Below, piece after piece: positions 7,888 to 15,492 of a stretch of DNA of 17,802 bases. The position numbers and the translations under genes were made by a program. Numbering within the stretch: the first letter of the stretch is position 1; every line of letters begins with the position of its first letter. This DNA comes from Spirochaetaceae bacterium. GTDB taxonomy: Bacteria > Spirochaetota > Spirochaetia > B11-G9. Location: NCBI GenBank assembly GCA_030633365.1, contig DAOVSY010000015.1, forward strand, positions 1 through 17,802. Direction: 5' to 3'. The notes below the pieces were generated by a model. That model did no database searches. It saw only the letters and a list, made by a program, of their open reading frames with translations, and was not told the DNA's origin.

Positions 7888-8282
7888 GTTATTATTTATC
7901 GCATATTTTCATTTTTTATTGATATATTTTTCCTATATACTTCATATTAAGAAAGATTGAATCATTTGTATATCTTGAATGCTATCTATTTTTGATATGT
8001 TTTATTGACTTATCTGTCGTTTTATGATATTTATTAGTTAAACACATGGAGGGAAATATGAAAAGAAAGTACTCAGTTTTCTTAGGAAATGTCGGTTCAT
8101 GTTCTGACAGATACTGCCCGGCTTATGGAAAGGATTATTCAACAAACGACTTGCTTGATCGTGTCGAATCTATAGATTTAGTTACCGGTGTGGATCTTGT
8201 AGCAACTCCGAATCTTATGGAAAACAAAAAAACTCTAATGGAATCATTAAAAAACAGAGATCTTGAAATTGTCTCAATTGCT
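7888..8282 (+). repeat. Right copy of the imperfect direct repeat (promoter plus 5' end of intact isomerase gene)
   Basis: This is the partner of 2081-2473. It begins 3 bp after the SDR stop codon and runs through the promoter into about codon 75 of the intact isomerase gene, where similarity ends. The upstream parts differ by many substitutions and small indels, so the duplication is not recent. The 7885-8057 gap holds only this repeat and its promoter; no terminator for the transporter operon is visible. Confidence 0.95.
8005..8033 (+). promoter_or_regulatory. Sigma-70-type promoter of the catabolic operon, right copy
   Basis: TTGACT (8005-8010) and TATTTA (8028-8033) are 17 bp apart with an upstream TG, identical in layout to 2198-2226. 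A transcript start near 8040 would leave a leader of about 18 nt before ATG 8058. That argues against the in-frame ATG at 8046 as start, since it would sit almost at the transcript end. I could not find a convincing operator palindrome shared by the two copies. Confidence 0.72.
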
Positions 8283-9038
8283 GCCGATATTTTCACTGAA
8301 GAAAAATGGAAAAAAGGTTCACTCTCATCAACTGATCCCTCAATTAGAAAAGAGGCAATACATCATTCAAAAGAAGTCATTGATCTTACCGAAGAATTAG
8401 GTTCTGATATATTTACAATATGGCCTGGTCAGGATGGATACGATTATATTTTTCAGGCAGATTATATTAAATCCAGACAGTATTTTATCGATTCCCTTGC
8501 AGAACTTTGTGAATACAAATCTGATATGACCATTGCTCTTGAATATAAAATGAAGGAACCAAGAACACATTCTTATCTAAATACAGTAGGGACGACATTG
8601 CTAATGGCTCAGGCAACTGGTTATAAAAATTGTAAGCTGATTATTGATTACGGCCATGCCCTCCTTGGCTATGAAAATCCAGCAGAATCCGTTGCACTAC
8701 TTCATCAGTTTGGAAACCGGCTTGCCCATATACACATCAATGATAATTATCGCTATTGGGATGATGATATGATTGTTGGCTCAGTAAGAACCCATGAATT
8801 TCTTGAATTCTTTTACTGGTTAAGAAAAGTTAAATACAGTGGCTGGATGACCATTGATCAGTTTCCATACAGAGAAGACGGAAAAGAGGCTGTTGAAGAG
8901 AGTGCTGTATGGATGGATTATCTTGAAACCCTTATTGAGTCAGCAAATTTTGCTGAAATAGAAGAAACCCTCTCCAAAGGAGATGGCGTATTATCATCCA
9001 GGCTAATGCGTAAAATTATCAGTAAGGATTGGAAATGA
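8058..9038 (+). CDS. TIM-barrel sugar isomerase, L-rhamnose-isomerase type
   Basis: The 326-residue protein starts at ATG 8058, with GGAGGG at 8048-8053. It is a xylose-isomerase-like TIM barrel. Its putative metal ligands match, in order and nearly in spacing, those known for L-rhamnose isomerases of the Pseudomonas stutzeri type: Glu162 (in EYKMKEP), Asp197 and His200 (IDYGH), His226 (HIND), Asp235 and Asp237 (WDDD), and Asp267 (TIDQ). This predicts two divalent metal sites and aldose-ketose isomerisation, for instance L-rhamnose to L-rhamnulose. It is clearly shorter than the roughly 430-residue P. stutzeri enzyme, lacking N- and C-terminal extensions, so the true sugar may differ. First gene of the catabolic operon; it overlaps the next gene by the ATGA tetranucleotide. 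A broken copy of its 5' end lies at 2251. Residue matching was from memory, not a computed alignment. Confidence 0.78.
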   Translation: MKRKYSVFLGNVGSCSDRYCPAYGKDYSTNDLLDRVESIDLVTGVDLVATPNLMENKKTLMESLKNRDLEIVSIAADIFTEEKWKKGSLSSTDPSIRKEAIHHSKEVIDLTEELGSDIFTIWPGQDGYDYIFQADYIKSRQYFIDSLAELCEYKSDMTIALEYKMKEPRTHSYLNTVGTTLLMAQATGYKNCKLIIDYGHALLGYENPAESVALLHQFGNRLAHIHINDNYRYWDDDMIVGSVRTHEFLEFFYWLRKVKYSGWMTIDQFPYREDGKEAVEESAVWMDYLETLIESANFAEIEETLSKGDGVLSSRLMRKIISKDWK

Positions 9039-10234
9039 AAGAATTCCCTAAAATATATCTTGCTATTGATAATTGTGTTGTATCAAAAAGAATTACAAAA
9101 CCCCTTGAATGGATGGAGTATTTTAAAGATCTTGGAGTTTATTATATAGAAGCCAGTGCAGACAATGAGCTGGATCCTTTTTATATGGGTATGGATTATA
9201 TTAAAGACTGGAGAGATGAAGTAAAAAGAGCCTCTAAAATTACAGGTCAGAAAATTGTAAATTTATATTCAGGACACGGCACCTACAGCACCCTGGGTCT
9301 GGGTCATACAGATGTCAGAGTAAAAGATCATATGTTGCATAATTGGCTTAAAGAAATGGTAAATACAGCAGCAGAACTCGATTGTGGTCTTGGATTTTTC
9401 TGTCATGCTTTTCCTCAGAAAATACTACAAGAGCCTGATCTTTTTCAAAATTCATGGGATGACCTGATATCCAGATTTAGTTTAATAGCGGACTATGCAA
9501 AGGACAAGGGACTACGTGATATTGGAGTTGAGCAAATGTACAGTCCTCATCAGGTTCCATGGACTATTGAGCAGGGAAAAACAATGATTTCTGATATACA
9601 AAAACAAACTAAAGCCCCTTTTTATATAACTATTGATACAGGACACCAGACTGGTCAAAGAAAGCATATTATGCCAACAGAAGAGAAAATTGCTGAAGAG
9701 CTGGATTTTTGCAGAAAAAATTCACTTAACAGTCCAAGAATTTGGCTTGGACCCCGGAAAGCCTATCAATTGTTCAGATCAGCTGTAAAAAGCCCTACAG
9801 AGGAAGAGAAAGATTATATTAAACAAATAGTCATATCTATGAACCATACACCATACATGTTTGCATTATACTCTGATGGTGACACCTATAAATGGCTTGA
9901 GGAATTAGGAGGAAGTTCTCCTATAGTACATCTACAGCAAACTGATGGCAAATCTTCATCCCATTGGGCATTCACAAAAGATAAGAACTCTGCAGGAACT
10001 ATCCATCCTGAAAAAGTTCTGGAATCCATTTATAAATTCTATACAAAAGAACATATTCAAGGATCTGCTGAACCTGTAAAAGAGATATTTCTTACCCTGG
10101 AGATGTTTGGGGGAACTGCTGAATTTCAGCAGGATATTGATGACAAATTAAAAGAAACAGTGAACTACTGGAGAAAATATATTCCGGAAGATGGATTAAA
10201 ACTGGATAAACTAATAAATATGAGGAAAAACTAA
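9035..10234 (+). CDS. TIM-barrel sugar isomerase/epimerase with an internal insertion
   Basis: This 399-residue protein resembles the AP-endonuclease-2/xylose-isomerase-like TIM-barrel family. A plausible metal set is Glu166 (GVEQMY), Asp201 and His204 (IDTGHQ), His299 (IVHLQQTD) and Glu356 (LTLEMF). The distance between Asp201 and His299 is about 98 residues, where tagatose-3-epimerase-like enzymes have about 26, so some 70 residues are inserted between strands 6 and 7, including GPRKAYQLFRSAVKSP. I do not recognise the exact subfamily. Epimerisation or isomerisation of the ketose, or of its phosphate, between the isomerase and the kinase would fit. ATG 9035 overlaps the preceding TGA (ATGA), with AAGGA 6 bases before it; translational coupling is likely. 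The aldolase gene follows after 2 bases. Confidence 0.7.
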   Translation: MKEFPKIYLAIDNCVVSKRITKPLEWMEYFKDLGVYYIEASADNELDPFYMGMDYIKDWRDEVKRASKITGQKIVNLYSGHGTYSTLGLGHTDVRVKDHMLHNWLKEMVNTAAELDCGLGFFCHAFPQKILQEPDLFQNSWDDLISRFSLIADYAKDKGLRDIGVEQMYSPHQVPWTIEQGKTMISDIQKQTKAPFYITIDTGHQTGQRKHIMPTEEKIAEELDFCRKNSLNSPRIWLGPRKAYQLFRSAVKSPTEEEKDYIKQIVISMNHTPYMFALYSDGDTYKWLEELGGSSPIVHLQQTDGKSSSHWAFTKDKNSAGTIHPEKVLESIYKFYTKEHIQGSAEPVKEIFLTLEMFGGTAEFQQDIDDKLKETVNYWRKYIPEDGLKLDKLINMRKN

Positions 10235-10236
10235 AA

Positions 10237-10953
10237 ATGAACAAATTACAAAAGAAATATGAAGAAGAAATCAATGAGATTGTTGAAACAACCCGGCGGG
10301 TGGGAGAAATAAGGTATGTAACCTCACACGGAGGGAATCTATCATACAAAATATCTTCAGAACATATACTAATAACTCCAACAAAGGTTGTAAAAAGAAA
10401 AATGACCTTTAATGATATTGTGATAATCGACATTGAAGGTAATACTATTTATTCACATAATGGTCATAAACCTACAGGGGAAACTCCCATGCACATTAAC
10501 ATCTACAGACTTCGCCCTGATCTAAACGGATTAGTACATGCTCATCCACCATATCTTACAGGTTTTTCAATGACAGACAGCTCAATACTGGAAAAAGCCT
10601 TACTTCCGGAACCAACAATTGAAGTGGGACCCATTATATCAATACCTTATGCAGAACCTATATCTGAAGACCTTGCACGACAGTTTGAAAAACATATCCA
10701 TAAATCAAATGCCTGGCTAATGAAGAACCATGGCATAACAATAGGCAGCAGCGAAGGAGTTGGACGAGCACTTGATATATTGGAAATGACTGAAATGATG
10801 GCCATCTCTGTATCAGTGGCTTCAAAACTTGGAGAAATTAATACAATCCCAATCAAAGAAGTAGAGAAATTAGATAACACAATTCGAATTAGAAATATAC
10901 CACGACCTGGTGATCCGGAGAAAATCAAGTCCTTAAAAGATATTTACAGTTGA
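10237..10953 (+). CDS. Class II (zinc) aldolase, FucA/AraD family; likely ketose-1-phosphate aldolase
   Basis: The 238-residue protein carries the family landmarks: SHGGNLS (30-36, phosphate-binding loop), catalytic Glu82 in PTGETPMH, zinc ligands His101 and His103 in HAHP, and His165 in NHG. L-fuculose-1-phosphate aldolase and L-ribulose-5-phosphate 4-epimerase share this fold. Length and the neighbouring FGGY kinase favour an aldolase that cleaves a ketose 1-phosphate to dihydroxyacetone phosphate and an aldehyde (L-lactaldehyde if the sugar is a 6-deoxyhexose). It starts 2 bases after the epimerase gene, using GAGG within that gene's end. Classical RhaD is in the same superfamily but longer (about 275 residues), so the protein is closer in size to FucA. 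Confidence 0.88.
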   Translation: MNKLQKKYEEEINEIVETTRRVGEIRYVTSHGGNLSYKISSEHILITPTKVVKRKMTFNDIVIIDIEGNTIYSHNGHKPTGETPMHINIYRLRPDLNGLVHAHPPYLTGFSMTDSSILEKALLPEPTIEVGPIISIPYAEPISEDLARQFEKHIHKSNAWLMKNHGITIGSSEGVGRALDILEMTEMMAISVSVASKLGEINTIPIKEVEKLDNTIRIRNIPRPGDPEKIKSLKDIYS

Positions 10954-10986
10954 AGAAAATAATATAAAGAATGAGACAGGATTAGC

Positions 10987-12474
10987 ATGAAAGAAAAATA
11001 TTTAGCTGCAGTTGATCTTGGAGCAAGCAGTGGAAGGACTGTTGCAGGACAATTCAATGGAAGCAGACTTAAAATGAAAGAGCTCTTTCGTTTTAATAAT
11101 AATCCTGTCTCAACTACCGGGCATCTTTATTGGAATATTCTTAGTATTTATCAAAATATAATTGAAAGCCTGCTACTCTTCCATAAAGATGTGGAAGAGT
11201 TTCCTGATTCTATAGGAATTGATTCCTGGGGCGTTGATTTTATACTTATGGATAAAAATAAAGAAATACTTCAAAATCCTGTTCATTACAGAGACCCCAG
11301 AAGTCTTGGTATGGATACATTATGCTTCTCCCAGATTTCTCAATTTTCACTTTATAAAGAAACAGGAACAGCATCTCAACCATTTAATACACTTTACCAT
11401 CTTTTGGGTATAAAAAAAAATGAACCCTGGATTTTGGACAATGCGGATCTATTCTTAATGATTCCTGATTATTTAAATTATCTTCTAACGGGAAATATTG
11501 GCGCTGAACTAACGAATGCATCAACAACACAATTACTGGAAGTACATACTAAAAACTGGGCACATAATATCCTGAACAAATTAAATCTCCCAATCCATAT
11601 ATTCCCCGATATCTACAGTGCTCCTTCTTTACTGGGGAAACTTTCAAAACCCATTATGAATGAGTTTAATTTTAAAAAAGAGATTAATGTGAATGCTACT
11701 GCTTCCCATGATACAGCAGCTGCTGTTCTTGCACTTCCGACAGAAGAAAGGAATCCTTTATTTATATCATCAGGGACCTGGTCTCTGCTTGGAATTATAA
11801 GTGATCATCCTGTAATCACGGAAAAAGGGATGCTGGCTGGTATAACAAATGAAAGAACACCAGATAACAGATACAGGCTTTTACGAAATATAATGGGAAT
11901 GTGGTTAATAAATGAATGTATCAGATACTGGAAGAACAGGGGTATGAAAACAGATTTTCAATATCTGGAATCTGCGGCAGCTGGAGCTGAACCCTTTAAA
12001 ACTTTAATTAATCCAGATCACTTATCACTTTATTCTTCAGGAAACATGCCAGAGAAAATTATATCTTTATGCAGAAAGACAAACCAACCACTACCAGATA
12101 ACCAGGGACCTATTGTTCGATGTATATTAGAAAGTATTGCTTTAAAATATAAGTATACAATAGATATTTTAAAAGATATAAGCGGTTTAACACCAGAAAA
12201 TCTTTATATCGTTGGCGGTGGTATCCATAATACAACTTTAAATCAGATGGCAAGTAATGCTACAGGTTTAACTGTAATATGTGGAGAAAGTGAAGCAAGC
12301 TCAATGGGAAACTGTATAAGTCAACTCTACAGTTCCGGAGAAATTGGATCCTGGGAGGAAGGCAGCAGGGTCGTAATTAATTCTACCGAAATTCAAATAT
12401 TTAAACCAAAAGACAATAACATTTGGCTTGATATCTATAATAATAAATTTATAAGTTTACTAAGAGAAAATTAA
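10987..12474 (+). CDS. rhaB: FGGY-family carbohydrate kinase, rhamnulokinase-like
   Basis: At 495 residues it is the same length class as E. coli RhaB (489). The N-terminal nucleotide and sugar lobe has DLGASSGR (10-17), FRFNNNP, GIDSWGVDF (77-85), VHYRDPR and QPFNTLYHLLG (131-141). All resemble the corresponding rhamnulokinase segments. HDTAAAV (241-247) carries the catalytic Asp242, and FISSGTWSLLG (259-269) and a late IVGGGIHN segment form the ATP site. It should phosphorylate a ketose at O1, most simply L-rhamnulose, to feed the class II aldolase upstream. AGG precedes the ATG by about 7 bases. It is spaced 33 bp from the aldolase, the widest gap between the enzyme genes of the operon. 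Related kinases accept L-fuculose or other ketoses, so the sugar is not certain. Confidence 0.85.
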   Translation: MKEKYLAAVDLGASSGRTVAGQFNGSRLKMKELFRFNNNPVSTTGHLYWNILSIYQNIIESLLLFHKDVEEFPDSIGIDSWGVDFILMDKNKEILQNPVHYRDPRSLGMDTLCFSQISQFSLYKETGTASQPFNTLYHLLGIKKNEPWILDNADLFLMIPDYLNYLLTGNIGAELTNASTTQLLEVHTKNWAHNILNKLNLPIHIFPDIYSAPSLLGKLSKPIMNEFNFKKEINVNATASHDTAAAVLALPTEERNPLFISSGTWSLLGIISDHPVITEKGMLAGITNERTPDNRYRLLRNIMGMWLINECIRYWKNRGMKTDFQYLESAAAGAEPFKTLINPDHLSLYSSGNMPEKIISLCRKTNQPLPDNQGPIVRCILESIALKYKYTIDILKDISGLTPENLYIVGGGIHNTTLNQMASNATGLTVICGESEASSMGNCISQLYSSGEIGSWEEGSRVVINSTEIQIFKPKDNNIWLDIYNNKFISLLREN

Positions 12475-12476
12475 AA

Positions 12477-13595
12477 ATGAAAAATATTCTTATTTTTGGA
12501 GCAGGTAATATTGGACGATCATTCATTGGACAAATTTTTTCACGTTCCGGTTTTGAAATAGTTTTCATTGATGTAGATGATAATTTAATATCTCTTTTAA
12601 ATAAAGAAAAGGGATATACAGTTATCATAAAAGAGAGCGAAGTTCCTGACGAAGAATTACATATCTCACCTGTCAGAGCAATTAATGGTAGAGATCAGGA
12701 TTTGGTTATAAGTGAAATAGTAAAAGCAGATTATATTGCTACTTCAATTGGAAAGAATGCACTGCCCAAAATTTTCAATCTCCTGGCTGAAGGTATCGAG
12801 GAAAGAAAAAATCCTATTGATATCATAATTGCCGAAAATCTTACAGAAGGTGCAAATTTCTTTCGGGAGGGATTATTCCCTTTTCTAAAAGATAAAAACT
12901 CTGTAAATAAAATAGGACTTATTGAAACAAGTATAGGGAAAATGGTACCTATAACTTCAAAAGAAAATATAGAAGAAAATCCTCTTACAGTATATGCAGA
13001 AGCTTATAACACACTTATTGTAGATAAAGATGGTTTTATTACATCCTTCCCGGATGTTCCATTTATTAAGGGTGTTTCTCCTATAAAAGCATATGTGGAA
13101 AGAAAACTCTATATACATAATCTGGGCCATGCAGCTACTGCTTATTTGGGATATGACTATAATCCAAATCTAACTTATATTTGGGAAGTTCTTGAGGATA
13201 AAACAATATATAATAAAGTAGAGAATTTAATGATGGAATCAGGAAAGGCATTAAGGGCCAGGTATCCTAAAGTCTTTTCCAAACAGGATATTAAAGATCA
13301 TGTTTCGGATTTATTACATCGCTTTAAAAATCGTAATCTTAAGGATACTATTCATCGGGTAGGAAGAGATCTACTAAGAAAACTGGAACCTGAGGACAGA
13401 CTCCTTGGAGGGTATGAATTAATTCATTCGAATAGCGGAAATGAAATAATAATTAAAGAAGTTATTGAGAAGGCACTTATTTTTAAAAAAGCAGATAAAA
13501 ACGGAAAAATGATGCAAACAGATACTAATTTTCATAAGTCTCTGGATATAATAAGTTCATTAGTTTCCAGACATTTACTATTTATGAAAGACTAA
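12477..13595 (+). CDS. Mannitol-1-phosphate 5-dehydrogenase family (MtlD-like) oxidoreductase
   Basis: This 372-residue NAD-dependent long-chain dehydrogenase has a Rossmann motif GAGNIGR (8-14) followed by FIDVD (30-34), where the acidic residues suit NAD. IAENLTEGA lies near 118-126. The family's catalytic triad is present as Lys210, Asn215 and His218 in ERKLYIHNLGHA. GRDLLRKLEPEDRLLGG is typical of MtlD. No PTS mannitol transporter is in the window, so the substrate may be another sugar-alcohol phosphate or ketose phosphate, not mannitol 1-phosphate itself. It starts 2 bases after the kinase stop, with only a weak purine-rich ribosome binding site (AAGAGAAAA), suggesting coupling. 50 bp separate it from the regulator gene. 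Confidence 0.85.
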   Translation: MKNILIFGAGNIGRSFIGQIFSRSGFEIVFIDVDDNLISLLNKEKGYTVIIKESEVPDEELHISPVRAINGRDQDLVISEIVKADYIATSIGKNALPKIFNLLAEGIEERKNPIDIIIAENLTEGANFFREGLFPFLKDKNSVNKIGLIETSIGKMVPITSKENIEENPLTVYAEAYNTLIVDKDGFITSFPDVPFIKGVSPIKAYVERKLYIHNLGHAATAYLGYDYNPNLTYIWEVLEDKTIYNKVENLMMESGKALRARYPKVFSKQDIKDHVSDLLHRFKNRNLKDTIHRVGRDLLRKLEPEDRLLGGYELIHSNSGNEIIIKEVIEKALIFKKADKNGKMMQTDTNFHKSLDIISSLVSRHLLFMKD

Positions 13596-13645
13596 TTATA
13601 CTAAACAGACAGTAAGATATTATTTTTCAATATAAAGGTAAAGTG

Positions 13646-14521
13646 ATGGGAAATTCGGGAAACAATAATTATCCGCTTTTAAAAATCTATGGAATTGTTG
13701 CTTCTCTAAAAAATGCAGAGAAAAAGTTAGCAGAATATATACTTGAAAACCCCAAAACCACCATTAATTCAACCATTGAGGAACTTGCAGAAAAGTCAAA
13801 ATCCAGTTATGCAACTATATCAAGATTTGCAAAAAAACTGGGATATTCCGGTTATAAAGATCTTAAAAAGAATTTGTTAGATGATATTTTATTGAATAAC
13901 AGTGAAGATCTTACTTCCAACAGTTATAATTTTGATGAAAATACTACAATAGAATCTGCAATTGAAAAAACATTTGCACTCTCACATAAAATATTAACAG
14001 AATGTGAATCATTTACTGTCAACAGTGAAATGGAAAAAGCAACATCGGCAATTCTAAACTCAAAAAAAGTTTTGATAGTTGGATCGGGAACATCTGGTTT
14101 AAGTGCCCAGTATGCATATCTCAAAATATTCAGATTAGGTATTAACTGCAAGGCAGAAACTGATCCGGTTATATATTCTATGGAAGCTTCACTTTTAGAA
14201 GAAGAAGATGTTTTTATAGGGGTTTCTTCTTCAGGAAGAACAACTTCAATAGTTGATGCTGCAAAAATTGCCCTTGAGAAAAAAGCAACAATTATCAGCC
14301 TCAGCGACTATGCTATATCTCCACTTAATAAAATTGCCGATATTAATCTCCACACTACACCACGAAATACAAACCTGTTTAAAAATCTGGAGATGCCCTT
14401 GCTTATAGGTCAAATTTCATTAATTGATATTTTATTTTCTCTTCTTTGTCTAAACAAACCGGCTTTAGTAGACACCTTTTATAGAGATACAAAGAGAACA
14501 GCAGATCAACTTAAGCTTTAA
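13646..14521 (+). CDS. RpiR-family transcriptional regulator (HTH plus SIS domain)
   Basis: With ATG 13646 the protein has 291 residues, the usual size. The N-terminal 77 residues form the RpiR helix-turn-helix domain, including NSTIEELAEKSKSSYATISR and FAKKLGYSGYKDLK. A SIS sugar-phosphate-binding domain follows at about 110-250, with VGSGTSGLSAQYA and VSSSGRTTSIVDA. Such proteins sense phosphorylated sugar intermediates and act as repressors or activators. As the last gene of the catabolic operon it is the best candidate for its regulator. AAGG at 13635-13638 is 7 bases before ATG 13646; an in-frame GTG at 13643 is possible but spaced too closely. The gene converges on the 14568 gene after 46 bp, in which I see no clear terminator. 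Confidence 0.9.
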   Translation: MGNSGNNNYPLLKIYGIVASLKNAEKKLAEYILENPKTTINSTIEELAEKSKSSYATISRFAKKLGYSGYKDLKKNLLDDILLNNSEDLTSNSYNFDENTTIESAIEKTFALSHKILTECESFTVNSEMEKATSAILNSKKVLIVGSGTSGLSAQYAYLKIFRLGINCKAETDPVIYSMEASLLEEEDVFIGVSSSGRTTSIVDAAKIALEKKATIISLSDYAISPLNKIADINLHTTPRNTNLFKNLEMPLLIGQISLIDILFSLLCLNKPALVDTFYRDTKRTADQLKL

Positions 14522-14567
14522 AACAACTCTATTATGCTAAACCAATCTCATATTTTCTAAAAACGTT

Positions 14568-15467
14568 CTAAAATACTACAGAAAATCCATTGGGATATTC
14601 CGGACTCAACTGGTAATCTGCAATCCTCTCCAAAAATTTCAAATAATCAATTCCGTCTTTAGCGGCTGTATCAGCGTCCGGAACCATTGGAGCACTCTCA
14701 ATTGTACAATAACCTTTATATCTACATTTCTTGATAGCCCGGATTACCGCCTTAAAATCAACTGTACCATAACCTGGAGTTAATGAATTAGAGTCACGAA
14801 AATGCATATGCCAGAGCAGAGGCTGGGCATCCATGACCGCTTCATATGGATTCAGCTCTTCAAAATTAGCATGAAACCAGTCAAGCTGGATTCCGATGTT
14901 ATCCCGTCCGGTTTGCTCTATCAGCCGCTTGTGGTTAGCAGCTGTATTAACATACTTTCCCATTTCCAGATGGTTAGTTGCTTCAAAAACCAGGCGTACA
15001 TTTTTTTGTGCAGCATAATCGCACATGCGCTGAAGAGCATTAACAGCTATTGCAGAACATTCTTTAACATTATTGGAATTTATATTGTCATGAGTAGCAA
15101 CTGCAACTGTAACAAAGGGAGCTTTCAGCTCGGTCGCAAAATCAATTGATGTTTTAGTTTCAGAAACAGCCAGATCAGCCGTTTTGGTCTCTGTCAGAGT
15201 TTTATAGTTCGGGGAATAGGGATCCCACATTTCTCCCCAACATTCATTTATACATGAAACTTCCAACCCAAAGTCATCCTTCAGTTTTTTATGAGTTGAA
15301 AGATAATCTTCCATGCTAACACCTAATCCGTATCGTCCTTTCGGCGGACATATTTCAATAGCATCATACCCAAACTGCTTCAGACGCTTATATGTTTTCT
15401 CAGGGTGTAAATATGTTTCATCCTGCCCAAATGTTAACTGGAAATATGAGAATTTCAATTTTGCCAT
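14568..15467 (-). CDS. TIM-barrel ketose 3-epimerase-like protein (D-tagatose/psicose 3-epimerase family)
   Basis: The 299-residue protein belongs to the AP-endonuclease-2-type TIM barrels. Its candidate metal ligands Glu162 (FEATN), Asp196 (LDWFH), His222 (MHFRD) and Glu257 (TIESAP) are spaced 34, 26 and 35 residues apart. D-tagatose 3-epimerase has nearly the same spacings (33, 26, 35). His199, three residues after Asp196, and Glu168, six after Glu162, are also kept. A single Mn or Co ion and C3 epimerisation of a ketose or ketose phosphate are expected. The Arg of tagatose 3-epimerase near the metal-binding His is not at the same place, so the substrate may differ. AGGAGG lies about 6 bases before the ATG. 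It follows the FucI-like gene by 25 bp and is probably co-transcribed with it. Confidence 0.82.
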   Translation of the reverse strand: MAKLKFSYFQLTFGQDETYLHPEKTYKRLKQFGYDAIEICPPKGRYGLGVSMEDYLSTHKKLKDDFGLEVSCINECWGEMWDPYSPNYKTLTETKTADLAVSETKTSIDFATELKAPFVTVAVATHDNINSNNVKECSAIAVNALQRMCDYAAQKNVRLVFEATNHLEMGKYVNTAANHKRLIEQTGRDNIGIQLDWFHANFEELNPYEAVMDAQPLLWHMHFRDSNSLTPGYGTVDFKAVIRAIKKCRYKGYCTIESAPMVPDADTAAKDGIDYLKFLERIADYQLSPEYPNGFSVVF

Positions 15468-15492
15468 CCATTCCTCCTATCTATATAAAAAT

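Noticed and set aside
7950..7981. TTGAAT direct repeats upstream of the right promoter as operator half-sites
   Set aside because: They are not kept in the left repeat copy, so there is no support for a shared regulatory function.
8046..8057. In-frame ATG at 8046 as start of the isomerase
   Set aside because: It would overlap the GGAGGG ribosome binding site of ATG 8058 and lie only a few bases after the predicted transcript start.
2081..8282. Transposon or insertion sequence as the cause of the flanking repeats
   Set aside because: No transposase or integrase gene and no terminal inverted repeats are present, and a 393-bp duplication is far too long for a transposition target duplication.
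14522..14567. Bidirectional terminator between the two convergent operons
   Set aside because: Only a direct repeat of TTCTAAAA and a 6-bp palindrome AACGTT are visible; no stem-loop with a T tract.
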